NCBI GenBank assembly: GCA_013400975.1 | Contig: WBMZ01000177.1 | Coordinates: 1-64,000 of the forward strand | From: Atrichornis clamosus | Lineage: Eukaryota > Chordata > Aves > Passeriformes > Menuridae | Direction: 5' to 3' | DNA: 64,000 nucleotides | In this document: piece by piece, positions 1-12,093 of the stretch | Layout: every line of letters begins with the position of its first letter | Numbering within the stretch: position 1 is the stretch's first letter | Notes under the pieces: generated by a model | Told to the model about the DNA's origin: nothing | The model's database searches: none | What the model saw: only the letters and a program-made list of their open reading frames with translations | Program-made: the position numbers and the translations under genes

Positions 1-88
1 CCGGCGGAGGCGGCGGGGCCGCCGCGGGCGGAGGCGGAGGAGGACCAGATCGTGGCCGTCTTCGTGGTCACCTTCGACCCTCGCACGG
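1..88 (+). CDS. DENND11: DENND11 exon 1 (partial, 3' part of first coding exon)
   Basis: It reads in frame from base 1 as an Ala/Glu/Pro-rich stretch that runs into [17 protein letters not shown]. This is the low-complexity acidic linker and the first beta strand of the uDENN-like region. It ends phase 1 at ACG G|gtgagc. Base composition is very GC-rich. The start codon is outside the window. Confidence 0.93.
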
Positions 89-560
89 GTGAGCGGTGTC
101 GGGGGCGGGCGGGCCGGAGCGCGGGGGCCGGGCCTGGGGCTCCCGGTGCCGCTGGAGTAAGATGGATGCGGCAGAGGCCGGGCATTCCTTGGGCACCGCT
201 CCCCTCGCATCCCGCCTCCCGAGGACCGCTCCTCCCGCGGCGCTGGGGCAGCGTCGCCGGACCCAGTGGAGAGCGGCCGGCGGGAGCCGGGCTGCCCTCT
301 GCCCCCACGGGGGACCGCGGGTCCACAGTACGGCTGCTGGTGTCGGGACCGGGGGCCGGGGGCATTTGCCGAAAACGGAGCACAAGGGGCTTTGCTGTTG
401 GTCTCCATCCCGCCGAGAAGTTCTGGCGGGAGGAAGGCGCCGCGTCTGGTGCCGCTTCGAGGAGAGGGACGGGTGTACCCCTGCCGCACAGCGAGTCACG
501 ACACGGGGAGTTTGGGGACGGCGCTGAGGCGTCCCCTGTGCCCCGCACAGATTTAGGCCG
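1..560. promoter_or_regulatory. CpG island over DENND11 exon 1 and the start of intron 1
   Basis: GC content is very high and CG dinucleotides are frequent from base 1 to about 560. Composition then falls to the genome-typical AT-richer level. This fits the 3' half of a CpG-island promoter whose transcription start lies left of the window. Several overlapping open frames on both strands here are by-products of GC-rich, stop-poor sequence. Confidence 0.75.
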
Positions 561-3500
561 AGCCTCTGCCCAGCGCTGCCTGGAGGGCACCAACCTGTTA
601 GCAGCATCTTGAGAGCATCCTTCTGTTTCCGTGCCGTGGCACAGACCTGCCCGCAGCTATCGGTGATGGATGGCGCTTGTGGCAGGCATAAGTCCGGCAG
701 GCTCTCAGGGCATGATCCCCAGCAGCAGCAGCTCGGCTGTGTATTTCTTGGTGACCAGCGTCGTTAGAGACTGGCCTCTGGTGGGATCTTTGGGACTTAG
801 CGCACTGAAGCAGTGCTGTGATCCAGGAGGGCAGAGGAGAGGGGCAAGGGAATGTATTTTCCATTTCTCACTACCATATCCATCTCTCTCAGTGCTGTTG
901 GACTGTAGTGTTGTATCACTTCTTTCTAATAACTGACAGGTTATTAATTTCAAATCTGTAAATCTGCATTTCAGAAGATGTCTTAACTTTGTTTTCCTAG
1001 TCCTGCTGCTCCAGTGGTATCCACAAAACAGGATGTTACGACACAGATAGGAAGTTAGCACCCGCCTTGCACCTATGAATGCAGGTACTCCTGTGCATAG
1101 GAGTCTGATGTTCTGAGACAGATCATAGGGTCTTTTGGCTGCCAGGCACCAACCTGGGGTGCAAAGGCAAGAACGGGGCATACCTGAAAACACTTGGTAC
1201 AGTCAGAAGGTTTAGGAATTAGCTTGGGAGATTCGGGAGCTCATTTGCATCCAGATGTGGGAGCGAGCTTCTCTTTATTCTGTAGACAGGCACTTCCTTA
1301 GCAAATCCGTGGCAAAAGTACTGGAGACAGGAAAGAAGTCTGTAAAGCATTGTGAGGTTGGTTCTTCAGTGGAAGGCAAAAGTAACTGACATCAAGCTCA
1401 CAAGAGGGCCCTGGTAGTAGAGACTGAATGGTGGTCTTGAACTGAAAATCCTGAGGAAGTAGTGAGCAGAACGGAGCCCTGGTGTGCTGTGCTGTCAGAA
1501 ATGCACACTGCCAGACAGCATGGCTGCTGTGTCCCAAAACACCCACAGCTTTTGAGAAGTTGTCCCTTTCATACCGCACCAGAGGGAAAATTGTCTTCAG
1601 TCTAGAGGTCAGAGGCTCTTTGCTCATAAAAATTTAAAATGAGATTGGATGTAAGCTTTCCAACAGGAGACGAAAAATGGAGGTGTTTCTTCTAAGTATC
1701 CAAAACATGAAAGAGTCTGGATCACTGCAGCAACAGCAGGTTGTCTTTCAATCCGAGAGCATATGCGTTCCATGAAGTGGTGAGATTTTCTTGGTTGGCA
1801 GAAAGCTGAGCTTTCTCAGGAGTTTGTCTGAACCAGCTGTTGCTTTGAATGAAGTCCAGGGAAAGTTGGGAAACAGCTTTTCTCACATCTGATGTGCAGT
1901 TAATGCTGGGTCTCATCAGCCTGGAGTAGTCTGTCAAGTCCACAAAGATTCAGCCTCCTGCTGCTACCTGGTGTGGATGATGAAAGTAAGGAGCATGACA
2001 GGACTGTGAGCAGTACACCAACAAATGTCAGCTTTACAAGTGGGGACCAAAGTGCCCTACAGAGGATGTGGACTTGGAAAAAAGATCTTGAAGTTGCCGT
2101 GGTGTGAACTTCCTAGGGTCAAAAAGAAGATATGGGAATTCCTGGGTCAGCCACATCAGATGGTGTGAAGGACTTCTGTAACGTTCATAAGGGTGTCTGG
2201 TCCTGATGTGTGACTGAAAGGAAATCATCCTGTTCATGTCTGAACTGGAAACCTGCTTGATCCCGCCCAGGAAAAGCACAGCAGACATCCTTTGGCAGCT
2301 TGCTGAGGCACAGGAATGGCTGGATTTCTGGTGGTGGCTGGGCAGGTAGTTATGCCAGGTAATGTCTGCTCAACTACAGGCAAGCAGGTGGGCAAGAGAT
2401 GTTTTACTGTAGAAGGATGAAGTGGTGACTGTGCTAATAAAGAACGTAGCAACTTCCCTCCTAAATTTAGAAGGGCTGGAAGCAGACGAGCTCAGTGTAT
2501 AGCAGTTGCATGTGATGAGTTTACAAAGGTAGGTTATGGGGTTGCCAGGTCACTGTTACAGTTTCGGTGTCCCTGTGACTGTCAATGCACATCTGAGTGA
2601 CTGAACATCAGAGCCAGAGGCAGCTTCGAAATCAGAGGTGCCGTCCTCACCTCCAGCACAGTGAACCTTGTGGCACTTGAGAAGGAGCTCTCTTCACCGC
2701 TATTGTGGGGGAGAGGATAACAGCCAACTTTGTGGAAGTCCCACACAGTCTGTTGGCCTAAAGGGTTCTGTAAGTAATGGAGAGAGACAAGGAGGGAAGT
2801 TTTGCACCAGTGAACATGCAAACATTCTGTTTTTCTGTGCCACATTTCTTCCATGCAGGAAACTGAGCAAGTGTGATGGTTAGGTTACATTTTATGCTTC
2901 TCCTGTCCTGGTACAACATGGCAGCATTGCACAGCTGGGCACCCTAAAGCTCTTGGGAAACATCTCATAGTGAGGAGGGCCAGGTGATGACCTCCAAATG
3001 CTAGTGCCACTATCTTTTTTGTAAGGATGTGAAAATCCAGTGGAAAGAAAATACAAGAGAAAGAACATTCTTAGCTTTGCACACCAGAAACTGAGTGCTG
3101 GTTCAGACCTCATCTGAAGCTGCAAGATAGGTCCCAAGAGATCAGATCTGCAGATCTGAGTCTCAGCAAAATCACTAGCCTGCTTTGTAATGCTGGGTGA
3201 CTCTCACTTGGAAAGTTTCCTGTGTGCACGAGAGCTGCTTTCTCCATGGGGAAGGGCAGTGCTTCCTGTTTTTCTACAGCATTGCTCCCTCCTCCCTCCT
3301 CCAGTTTCTCGGGCAGGCTGGCAGTTGTATTGCATCTGGGTGAAGTCTCTCCTTTGTTTGCTTTCCTGTTTCGCCAGACCGACTTTCCTATTTTTTTATC
3401 TCCGCGTTTGTTCTCCGACTGCCACGTCGTCCGTATGTTCACAGGGCAAGGTGGCGTGAGGAACAGCCAGGAGCACAGGTGCAGGTTGCTCCTGACAGAT

Positions 3501-6500
3501 CCCAGAAAAAAAAAATAGCTGCGTGATGTGTGAGTTGGTTTTGTGGTCACATGTAGGGTAAAGATCTCTTTCAAGGCATCCTTTCCGTATTACTGCCACA
3601 GAACAGGCATTGTTTGAGCCATGTCCACTTCGACACCTCTGCAGTGGATATGACACCTGGCAGTGCTTGTGACTAAACTGAGCTAAGCCAATTTCCTTTG
3701 CTGTTGCATATTGATCTGTTAATCTATAGGTAATGACCAGTAAGTGATCCTCTGTGAGGCAAGGCTTAAAAGCACATCTGACCTTAACCACAATTTTGTG
3801 GTTAAGAGGCAACAGTCTCAAGAGCTGACTTCCTCACTCTTTCAAGGAAGGATCTTGCGCCTTTAAAAAGAAAACCAAAGAGGCACACACAAACCCCCAA
3901 ACAACAAAAGCCAACATCTATATATAATGTGCAAACCCTACAGGGGAGCGCGCAGGCTGGCATGATGTCACTGGCTTTCTCTGCCAGCCTTTCACACGCC
4001 TCAGAGGAAGGCGCTTCACAGCAGAGCTCTGTGGCTTCGTGTGTGACTGCACAGAGCTGTGCTCGGGGTCACGAGGCTGACGCTGCTCCCCAGCCAGCCC
4101 AGCTCTGCGGGAGAGGTCTGCTTGTGCACTGGAAGTGGTTAGCTGGATGCAAAACTTCTCCTGTTGCCATGCCTAACACTGTTGGTTTTTCTAAAGTCCT
4201 TGCCAGGCAGGGCTGGGGGAGGTCTACTGAACACAGCATCTATGTGAGAAGAAAAATAGCCTATTTAAATGTCAGCAGCTAAGCCCAATTCGTGTGCGAG
4301 AGTGCAGGCATATACTTGTGCAGTGTGAGTAATGAGACAAAGGACAGGCTTGAGGAATGACGCCTCATACTGAAATATCTCCAAGAGTCCATGCAAGCAG
4401 AGCTGGGATGCTCATCCCAAAGGATGAGCCAGTAGGAAGCACCTTTGCGTTGCATCTGCCATTGCATGATACTGAAGAACGTTTGTTTGCCTTGTTTTTA
4501 AAACTAAGCCACATGACTTCAAATACTGTGGGCAGACTGACAGAGAACAGAAACTCTGTGGGTAAACCTGGAGCACATCTCAGTGCAGTGGGAGTGTCCA
4601 GGTGAGTGAGTTAGGTTCTGAAGTGCTGGCATGGGAAAGCATGAGAAGTTACCCTTTTTTTGTCCATGGTAAACTTGTTGCTGGACTTCATTTGCTTTAG
4701 GGACATTTTGTGACTTTTCTGATATTATCTGCTCCAGGATCAGGCTCCTCAGGTGGCTTTTTCCCCTGAACAACTGCATACTTTCTGGCTGGGTTGGCAG
4801 GTGACAGATGTTTGCTGATCTTGATCTAGCTTGTAATTTACGTGCTTTTTTGTTTGATTATTCTAGCATACACAAGCACATTGCAGTACGTGGATCACCT
4901 CAGCCTGCATATAAATCTTCAGCTAACTCCTCCTATCCTAAAGAAAACAGGAGAGATTTCAGGGAAGTAGTGATGACTTGGATGAGGCTTAGGGGTTTCT
5001 TTTTGACCAGGCCTGCCAAGCACAGCCAAAGGACAATATTGGGGGTGTTATGAGCTATCACAGAAACTCATCCTAAAGAGCACAGTCTGTCATTTGGTTC
5101 TTTCTGTATGGGATACTCATGTAGACCAAAGCTTACCCACTGCCAGGTAAAACTGTAGCCGCTCTGTGATTAAGCTTATCAAGTATAAACCCACAAAACA
5201 GCACTAGCTTCAGAAAAGGCCCCAGAAGTCCTGCAATATCCACATTGTGTTACAAGAAGTAATGTTTGCAAGAGATGTGTGGAGTATTGTATGTCACCTC
5301 CTGTCTGTGACAATTTAGTTCAGGAGTTGTGTTAGGGCACTGCTGCTGGCATCCTAGTGTTACAAAAGGAACAACTTGCTATTGATGATGTTTGCATTTT
5401 AGAAACAAGTACTGTATTCAACCTTACCCAAAAAAATTTGCTTCTTTGCAGGCAACATGGTGGAATGGTGTTTACCCCAAGATATAGACTTGGAAGGTGT
5501 GGAATTCAAATCCATGGCAAGCGGGTCCCACAAAATCCAGTCAGATTTCATGTGAGTATGTCTGAACTATATTACTTCTTCCTTAGTTGTACGTCTACAC
5601 CACCACCTCTTCATTCAAAACAGGCAAGAAAACTACCCTCTAGCAACCTAAGTTCCAGCATAAATGTGCTGCTAAACTGTTTCTAGCTGAGCCAAAGATA
5701 CTTTTCAGATACTTTCAGCACCATATTAAATAGCAGCTTTCTGCAGGGATCAGCGGTACGGCTGTGGAGGCCAATTGGTGAATGAGGCAGGCCAGCTTCT
5801 CAGTGGTGTGCAAATTTTAATGCGTATTGGGCAAATGATACTGTCCTACTACTATTGAGAATGTCAGCAGAGGCCTAGGGCAAAGTGGAAAGAATGGCAG
5901 AACTGAAATGGGAAGGATTTTGCAGGAACATGACATAGAAAACAGTTCTTAACTCTGCCAGCGCTTTTGGATCCTTTAAAGGATGTTAGAAACATTTCTT
6001 GCTCACGTTCTTCTTTGCTAACTCCTTCAGTGGGAATACTGAAGGTAGGAGTTGTCTGCATTCTGCTAACCCAATGTTGCAATGCAGCAATGTTTTGCAG
6101 TGAACTACAGTGTCACAATGCCTTTTGGTCAGGAATAACAGTCACTTTCTCAAAGGCACGTGAACTGAACCCTTGCAGTCAACCAGAGTGTGCTTCAACC
6201 TGCTGGCACCCAAAAGATGACTAGGTAGCTGGACTATACTCAGAACTGCATGCACTGCAGGCTCCTTCCTTGGAGGAAGGGCTCTGTGTTGACTGAATCA
6301 TGCATCCTCTCTGGTTTTCCTTCCAAGTTGTTTACTTACTTGCATTCCTTACCAGCCTGTGATGTGGCTGGCAGGGGCTTTAGTGGGAACTTACGGGATC
6401 TCTTGCCTTAAATATTCTGTCTTGTTCCTGAGAAGACTGGGGCACCCAAGGCCTGTCCTCAGCCCTTCAGATAGCACAGTGGGATTTCAGGGGGTTCCCT

Positions 6501-9500
6501 AAAGAAGAAACTGTGTTCCCAAATCAGTATTTTTAGCAGTCAGTTACCTTTCTTTCTTCCTTTTTCCTCTTTTTAACATTAACCCTTCTGTCAACCATTT
6601 GTTTCCAGTTATTTCCGGAAAGGGCTCTGTTTTGGCCTGGCCTGCTTTGCCAACATGCCTGTGGAGAGTGAGTTAGAGCGTGGTGCCCGCATGAAGTCCG
6701 TGGGCATTCTCTCCCCTTCCTACACCCTGCTGTATAGGTACATGCACTTCCTGGAGAACCAGGTCAGGTACGTTCCCCTGGGAAAGAGACTGGCCATTCC
6801 CCACCTGGAAGAGGTAATCTTGCTTCTATGGAGAGCAGTTTTAGGTGTGAGTGCGAATTTGGTGACAACACTGTGCTGTGGGCTCTTTCTCCAGAAAGTG
6901 TTACACAATGTGAAGGAGACAAAGAACAGATTAGCAGCAGTTTGTTCTGTGCTAACAGGCTAGTCAAATGCTACCCAAACCCTACTTATTGTATGCAGAT
7001 GTAAGTGTCACAGGGAGAGTTCAGAGGACAAGAAATTCCCCTTTTCTCCTTCTGAAAACCATTTTGCTAGGGGTTTACAAAAGACTTCTAAACCTATAAT
7101 GGTGATCCTGGCTAGCGGTGTGTTTCAGTCGTATTGAGTGGATCTGGGAGGGAAAATGGTGATGATAGAAAACTGTTCCTACCTGAGTGTACTTAAAACA
7201 GGATCCGTACTATGCACAGACCAGCTCACTGCCTCTGTCACTCCTGTGTGTGTTCTCTGGCTGCATTGAGAGCTGCTGTTAGTCCTGACACTTATTCAGC
7301 CCTCCTGGATGAGTGTGCAACTGAGGCACCCAGGATCCCATTTAGCTGGGAGAGCGGATGTTTGCTGGGGGCAAGGCACCAAACAAATAGTCTGGAGACA
7401 CTACAGATCTCCTCTTTTTCCTTTCTTTTCCAGACACCAGCTGGAGATGCCAGGACACTACTCCCATCTAGAGGCATTCTATGATGACAAGAAAGGAGTT
7501 CTCCCTGATAGCAAGGGCACCCCCAGCTCTCAGCAACCTGTCCACTGGCTGCCTTCCATCCACAGATACATGTACCCAGAGATGAAGGTGAGGCAGGTGC
7601 TTGAGGCCTGCAGGAATGGGCAGAGTGCTGCTGCTCCTTGCTGGTGCCTCATCCTTCTTTATGTAAGCAGTCACTCCTGCATTTTGTAGGCTGCTTTAGA
7701 TAAGGTTTTTTTACTTGGACTGTTACAAGCTGTGTGCTGGTCTTGCTCCCACCTTTAGACTTAGCATCTGTGCATGTGTCCCTGTTTCACCTCTGAGCTG
7801 TTTTCTTCTCTTTCGCTCCACCTGCAGATCACACACCCTGCTGGCTGTATGTCTCAGTTCATCAAATTCTTCGGTGAGCAGATCCTTGTCCTCTGGAAGT
7901 TTGCCCTGCTGCGCAAGCGCATACTGATATTTTCACCGCCTCCAGTTGGAGTTGTCTGCTATAGAGGTATGTTTCCAGGGACACTGCAGAGCTCTGATCT
8001 AGTAGGCTGAAGCGTTGCAGAAAAGCCTGCGAGTATTGAGGGGACAGACGTCATGCAGGTCTTCAAAATCCATTGCGACCATTCCTCGTGAAGGTATCGC
8101 TATGTCTGCATTTACACGTTTCCTACCAAGTGCTTCTCTTCAGGCCTCTTGAGTAAGGACACATCTGGCACTGTCAAACACAGTTCCTGTCAGCACAGGA
8201 CAATAAGAGCACTGGCAGAATTTGTGGATTCTAGAACATGGGAGTCCTATAGGAGAACTGATTATTTCCTATCCAAAATAGGATGTTGTCACTTGAGAAA
8301 CTCTGGTGTTCAAGGGCATTTCAGAGCTCTAACCATTGTTTTCACAGAAGCGTGTGGAAGAACTGGGGAAGTGGGGTTCAGAGTGCCCTTGAGGGAAAAC
8401 CAAAAGCATCTGAGGATGTACTTCTCTTGTCCACAGTGTATTGCTGCTGTTGCCTTGCAAATGTTTCTCTGCCCGGTCTTGGAGGAACTGTCCCAGAGTC
8501 CAAACCATTCTTCTATGTGAATGTGGCAGACATAGAAATGCTGGAGACAGAAGTATCATATGTGGCCTGTAAGTATGATGGATTAGGCGTGATGTTTTTA
8601 GCTTCAGGCTGCAAAGTGTCTTGAGACACCAGACTGTGGAATAAAACTGATTAGAAATACATTGTGCATGGAATGACTAACTACGAAAGCAGGAGAGAAG
8701 TTGGTCTGCTGGGAAAGCAAAATGCTGCTCTGAAAATTTTCTCTGATTTTGGCAGGTACAACAGAAAAGATCTTTGAGCAGAAACGGGATCTCTATGATG
8801 TCTATGTGGACAACCAGAATGTGAAGACTCATCATGAGCATCTGCAACCACTCCTGAAAATTAACAATGCTGACAAGGAGAAGTACCGACGGCTCAATGA
8901 CCAAAGGTAGTAACAGACATCTGGGTGGTCCTGGTCCTGACAGGAGAGCAGTGTGATCTGAGATAAAGAGGACACCTCTCCTTTGTACTTTCCTCCCTGT
9001 TGTAGTATTTTCAAATTATCCCACTGGTTCAGCTCATCTCTTACGGTCTTCTCATAATGCTTTGAGGTTCACAGTAGGTATGTGCAATTAACCTGTCTCC
9101 CTTCTCTCAGGCAGATGTTAATGTATTCTCAAGAAGTGGGTGAGGATTGCAGCTCCTGTGAAGAGGACCTTTTCATCTTGTGAGTGGCTGCCTCTGATAC
9201 TTAGTTGGACACTGTTAGCTTTAGGGAGCCTCTTGCACTGAGTTTGTGTTGCACTGGTTTGGCATATTTTGAAACATCATGTTTGATGTAATTCCATAGT
9301 CAGCTTTTTTCCTCTAGGGTTCCAAAAACAGACTGGCTCTTCCTCTTCTGATCATTTTTGTTCATTTTGAGAAGCCAAATGCAGCTGTATTAGTATCCAC
9401 TGGAGTCTCTTAAGTGCCAGGAGGGAGAAGTTAATTTTTAAAACACAATTAGACATGTAAGAATCCCCTCCCATTTTTGAAAATATAAGCCCTACAGGAT

Positions 9501-10467
9501 TTTTCTTGCCAGAACATTTGGCTCTGGAAAGGGCCATGCTTGTGGGAAGCAGGCACTGTACCATGCTGGGGGTGGTACAGTGTGGAGATAAGACCTGCAT
9601 GTGAAGGATTGGCCCATTGATGTGGCTGGTTTTGTACTTGGCAAACAGAGGAACCAGAACTGGGTGTAGAATGGGAGGTACAAATTAAATGAAAACCACA
9701 CGTCTGCCACCTCTGAAGCCCTTCACTGCCTGTTGCTATTCACAGTTTGCAGCAGGTAGGAAGCAATGGGATGAAACTGAAGGGCAGTCAGGGCAGAGCT
9801 CTGATGTCTGAGCTCTTTCTGAATAGCCTTGCTTGTTTCTAGGAAAGCAACAGGTAAGGAGTAGCTCTCACAGGTGTGTTCTGCACCAGTAATTGAGAAT
9901 TTATTTACCCATTGACTTATCAGATGGGTGACAACAGTTTCCTCCTTTACAAGGTGGGAGCTGTAGGTGTGATGTACCTGTTTGGTGAGCACAGAGCACA
10001 CATTAGCTGATAACGTGGCTTCTTCTGAGGGAAGTGCCTCCCACAAGCAGCCAGATGGGAGCACCACTGTCAATTAAAAGTTACTGCTTTATCTTTGTTT
10101 ATTCTGGGGCATCCATAGAGTGAATGGAAAAGTACTACAGCATTACCTATGAAGGTGGGATCTCTAGTTAAAGGGGGATAAATGCAGTTCTGGGGCTCTG
10201 CTGCCCCTTTGGTAAAAGCACTGGTTTTTTGGAGGCCCAATGCTATCACCTTCACTGACTTTATCCTGTAGGTTTTTCATGGAGCAGAACAACCGCATAT
10301 TCCAGACGCTGATGGAGGTGTCAGCCAGCCAGGACAAGACACTGACAGCTGACCACGCACGAGGCATGGGCCTGGATCCCCAAGGGGATCGAAGCTTCCT
10401 TATGGACCTGCTGGAAGTGTATGGCATTGATGTTATGCTAGTCATTGACAACCCCTGCTGCACTTAA
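1..10467 (+). CDS. DENND11: DENND11 (LCHN/KIAA1147), DENN domain-containing protein 11, 5'-partial, 9 exons in window
   Basis: The coding exons join as 1-88, 5452-5551, 6609-6767, 7434-7587, 7828-7966, 8437-8568, 8756-8906, 9111-9179 and 10272-10467. That is 1188 nt, or 395 residues plus TAA, and every junction is GT-AG and phase-consistent. From memory the vertebrate protein has about 455 residues, so roughly 60 N-terminal residues and the start codon lie left of the window. Recognition rests on near-identity to vertebrate [17 protein letters not shown] at the front, [29 protein letters not shown], the YCCCCLAN cysteine run and the end [18 protein letters not shown]. The family is a single-copy DENN-type protein, predicted to act on Rab GTPases and linked to neurite growth. 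That role is family knowledge and is not visible here. AGK lies downstream in the convergent orientation, as in mammals. Confidence 0.96.
89..5451 (+). other. DENND11 intron 1 (5.36 kb)
   Basis: It starts gtgagc and ends in a pyrimidine tract with tttgcag. After the CpG island it is ordinary unique-looking DNA with no exon, gene or transposon that I recognise. An 18-bp palindrome lies at 3142-3159. Open frames of up to 162 residues occur but resemble no family I know and have no splice support. Confidence 0.85.
3142..3159. repeat. 18-bp perfect palindrome in DENND11 intron 1
   Basis: TCAGATCTG followed by CAGATCTGA is self-complementary over 18 bp. It is also a tandem pair of CAGATCTG octamers (two BglII-type cores). 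Confidence 0.85.
5452..5551 (+). CDS. DENND11: DENND11 exon 2
   Basis: It encodes [18 protein letters not shown] and on to HKIQSDF, a strongly conserved early block of LCHN. It enters phase 1 after ttctttgcag and leaves phase 2 at TTC AT|gtgagt. The following intron (1057 bp) shows nothing recognisable. Confidence 0.95.
6609..6767 (+). CDS. DENND11: DENND11 exon 3
   Basis: It encodes [20 protein letters not shown] through [11 protein letters not shown] (52 whole codons plus split codons). This is the core of the N-terminal DENN lobe. The acceptor is gtttccag and the donor is AG|gtacgt, a less common +4 C that is otherwise acceptable. The next intron (666 bp) is featureless. Confidence 0.96.
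7434..7587 (+). CDS. DENND11: DENND11 exon 4
   Basis: It encodes [20 protein letters not shown] through [14 protein letters not shown]. The middle ([10 protein letters not shown]) is the least conserved part of the exon against the mammalian protein as I remember it, but the length is the same (51 codons). It enters phase 2, leaves phase 0 at AAG|gtgagg, and is followed by a 240-bp intron. Confidence 0.95.
7828..7966 (+). CDS. DENND11: DENND11 exon 5
   Basis: It encodes [20 protein letters not shown] through [16 protein letters not shown]. The segment [20 protein letters not shown] is the typical cDENN-like 'weapon of strength' core, in which a hydrophobic helix leads to a strand and a proline turn. 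It leaves phase 1 at AGA G|gtatgt. The next intron is 470 bp and has nothing notable. Confidence 0.96.
8437..8568 (+). CDS. DENND11: DENND11 exon 6
   Basis: It encodes the four-cysteine run [13 protein letters not shown] and then [20 protein letters not shown] and VSYVA. The Cys cluster is also present in the mammalian protein. Whether it is acylated or structural cannot be seen here. It enters phase 1 after ccacag and leaves phase 1 at GCC T|gtaagt. The next intron is 187 bp. Confidence 0.95.
8756..8906 (+). CDS. DENND11: DENND11 exon 7
   Basis: It encodes [20 protein letters not shown] and [20 protein letters not shown] through KYRRLNDQ. This is a charged, helical region very close to the mammalian protein. 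The donor is AG|gtagta, which lacks the consensus +4 A, +5 G pair and is the weakest donor in this gene. The next intron is 204 bp. Confidence 0.94.
9111..9179 (+). CDS. DENND11: DENND11 exon 8 (69 bp)
   Basis: It encodes [20 protein letters not shown] and FI. The acidic stretch [10 protein letters not shown] differs from the mammalian version as I recall it but keeps its length. It enters phase 2 after cttctctcag and leaves phase 2 at ATC TT|gtgagt. A 1092-bp intron without recognisable content follows. Confidence 0.93.
10272..10467 (+). CDS. DENND11: DENND11 exon 9 (last coding exon)
   Basis: It encodes [20 protein letters not shown] and [18 protein letters not shown], ending [19 protein letters not shown] before TAA at 10465-10467. 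This C-terminus is almost invariant in vertebrates. The acceptor is tcctgtag. The 3' UTR starts directly after the stop codon. Confidence 0.96.
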
Positions 10468-12020
10468 ACCAAGGGCAAGAGAGATGGGGAGCAAAGATCA
10501 CTTTTTAAAGACTACCAGACATTGCTTAGGAGGATCACTGGAATTCACCACAGCCACAGTTATTTAGTAACTTTATATGGAGAGTATTTATAATTTTAAA
10601 ACAAAATGTGATTTTATTTTCTCACACTCAACTTCCCAGGGAGTACCTGCTCTAGGGTTCTTTTTAGTTTTGTCTCCCTTTCTCTTTCATTTGTGTTTTT
10701 TTGTTTTGTTTAGCTAGGACCAGTGGCACCTTTGCACCAATCCTCACTGTTGCCAGTGATAGCTAGGTTTTGGCCTAGCCTGGATACCTGAGGGCTGAAG
10801 ACTTCAGGAAAGCACTTTGTCTGATGATAACCAATGTGAAATGCTATAGCTGAGCTTTCAGACTTGGCTGGAAAATCCTCCTATTCACTGCCCCTTCCAC
10901 TTGGGGACTGAAGAGGGCTTCAGCACAGGCTGCTAATAGCCCACTCTCATAAATATATCCTACCAAATTTATTGGTGGGGACAGTTAAACCAATGATAAA
11001 AACCAGGACTCCTTTAAATACTCCTCAACCAACTTTAGGCTGAATTGGAGCAAAGTCACCCTTCCTTGTCAACAGCAGAAGCAAGTTTGGGATCGGGGAC
11101 ACTACAGGATCTTATGACTTTGCTTATCGGCACAGCACGGTTTCCCTTCCAGCATCTGAGGTGGTATAAACTGGAAAGGACTGCACCTACCTATCTCACA
11201 GCTGAAGAAGAACACTCTCTCTACTTAAACCATCCCAGCACTTCCTCTGGTTTTTAGTTACATCACACCTGCTGCTTTGGTTTAAAATCTTCAAACCAGC
11301 AAGACAGTCTCCCATTTAACAGGGACCAACACCACTGAGCCACTTTGCAGTCACTTTGTTCTCCAGCCTCAGTTCGGATGGTGCTGGGCTGGACTGGGTA
11401 GAGTAACTATGCTTTAACTAATGTCACTAGCCCTTCCTTTGTAGCTGATGGTACTGTCACTCCTTTGCTTTAGCACTGTCTGCTAATCCTCCTTTTGTTG
11501 AGCCGTCAGCACTGCCTGCTGCTATCCCTGGCATTCCGTGTGGGACAGAGAACAGACCTTTCAGCTGGAACAGCTTCAGAGTTTGCAAGAGGTTCCCTTG
11601 GAGTTTGGTGTTCTTAACTGGCACAGCTGCCAGAAGGAATGTCTAAAAGCAAGTCTTTCTTTTTTCCTGGGCAGAGCTGTAGAAACAGATGAGCAGTGTT
11701 TTCTTATTCTTACACTGTGGAAAGAATAGGATTCAGTTCATGAAGGACCACTCATTACCACCAGGAAGGCTATCCCAGTGAAGAGTAATCCCTTTGCCAT
11801 GCAAAATCCACGAATGGTAGTGCGGGTTCTAGGTGTGACACACTGCTTTGCCCCAAATCTTTCAGCCAGTAGTGGCAACAGCTTCAACCTAAGCTCTTCC
11901 TGAACTGTAGCTAATTAGTTGCTGCTTCTATCATTACAGATTTCAGCACCCTTGGAGGCTTTCTGCAGGTTGTAGAAATGCAAACTGTAGCTGATGTATC
12001 CATTTGTCCTACCATTTTAT

Positions 12021-12093
12021 CAGGTGAGACAGAGCCTGAACCAGCAAAGTCTCACCTGCTTTAAAGCAGGTGAGCACCTCTTTGAAACAGGTG
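12021..12093. promoter_or_regulatory. Cluster of four CAGGTG/CACCTG E-boxes including a 24-bp perfect palindrome
   Basis: E-boxes lie at 12021-12026 (CAGGTG), 12053-12058 (CACCTG), 12067-12072 (CAGGTG) and 12088-12093 (CAGGTG). The middle two sit in a perfect palindrome at 12051-12074, whose left half is CTCACCTGCTTT. CAGGTG is the core bound by ZEB and SNAI repressors and by some bHLH factors. Function is inferred from the motif only. In RNA the palindrome could also fold or dimerise. Confidence 0.4.

Noticed and set aside
52..612. Long overlapping open frames on both strands (up to 186 codons) at the left edge
   Set aside because: They are stop-poor by-products of the CpG island. Only the first 88 bases are real coding sequence (DENND11 exon 1), which ends at a good gtgagc donor.
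705..1193. 162-codon minus-strand frame in DENND11 intron 1
   Set aside because: There is no recognisable domain, no splice context and no coding-like codon bias. Chance is the best explanation.
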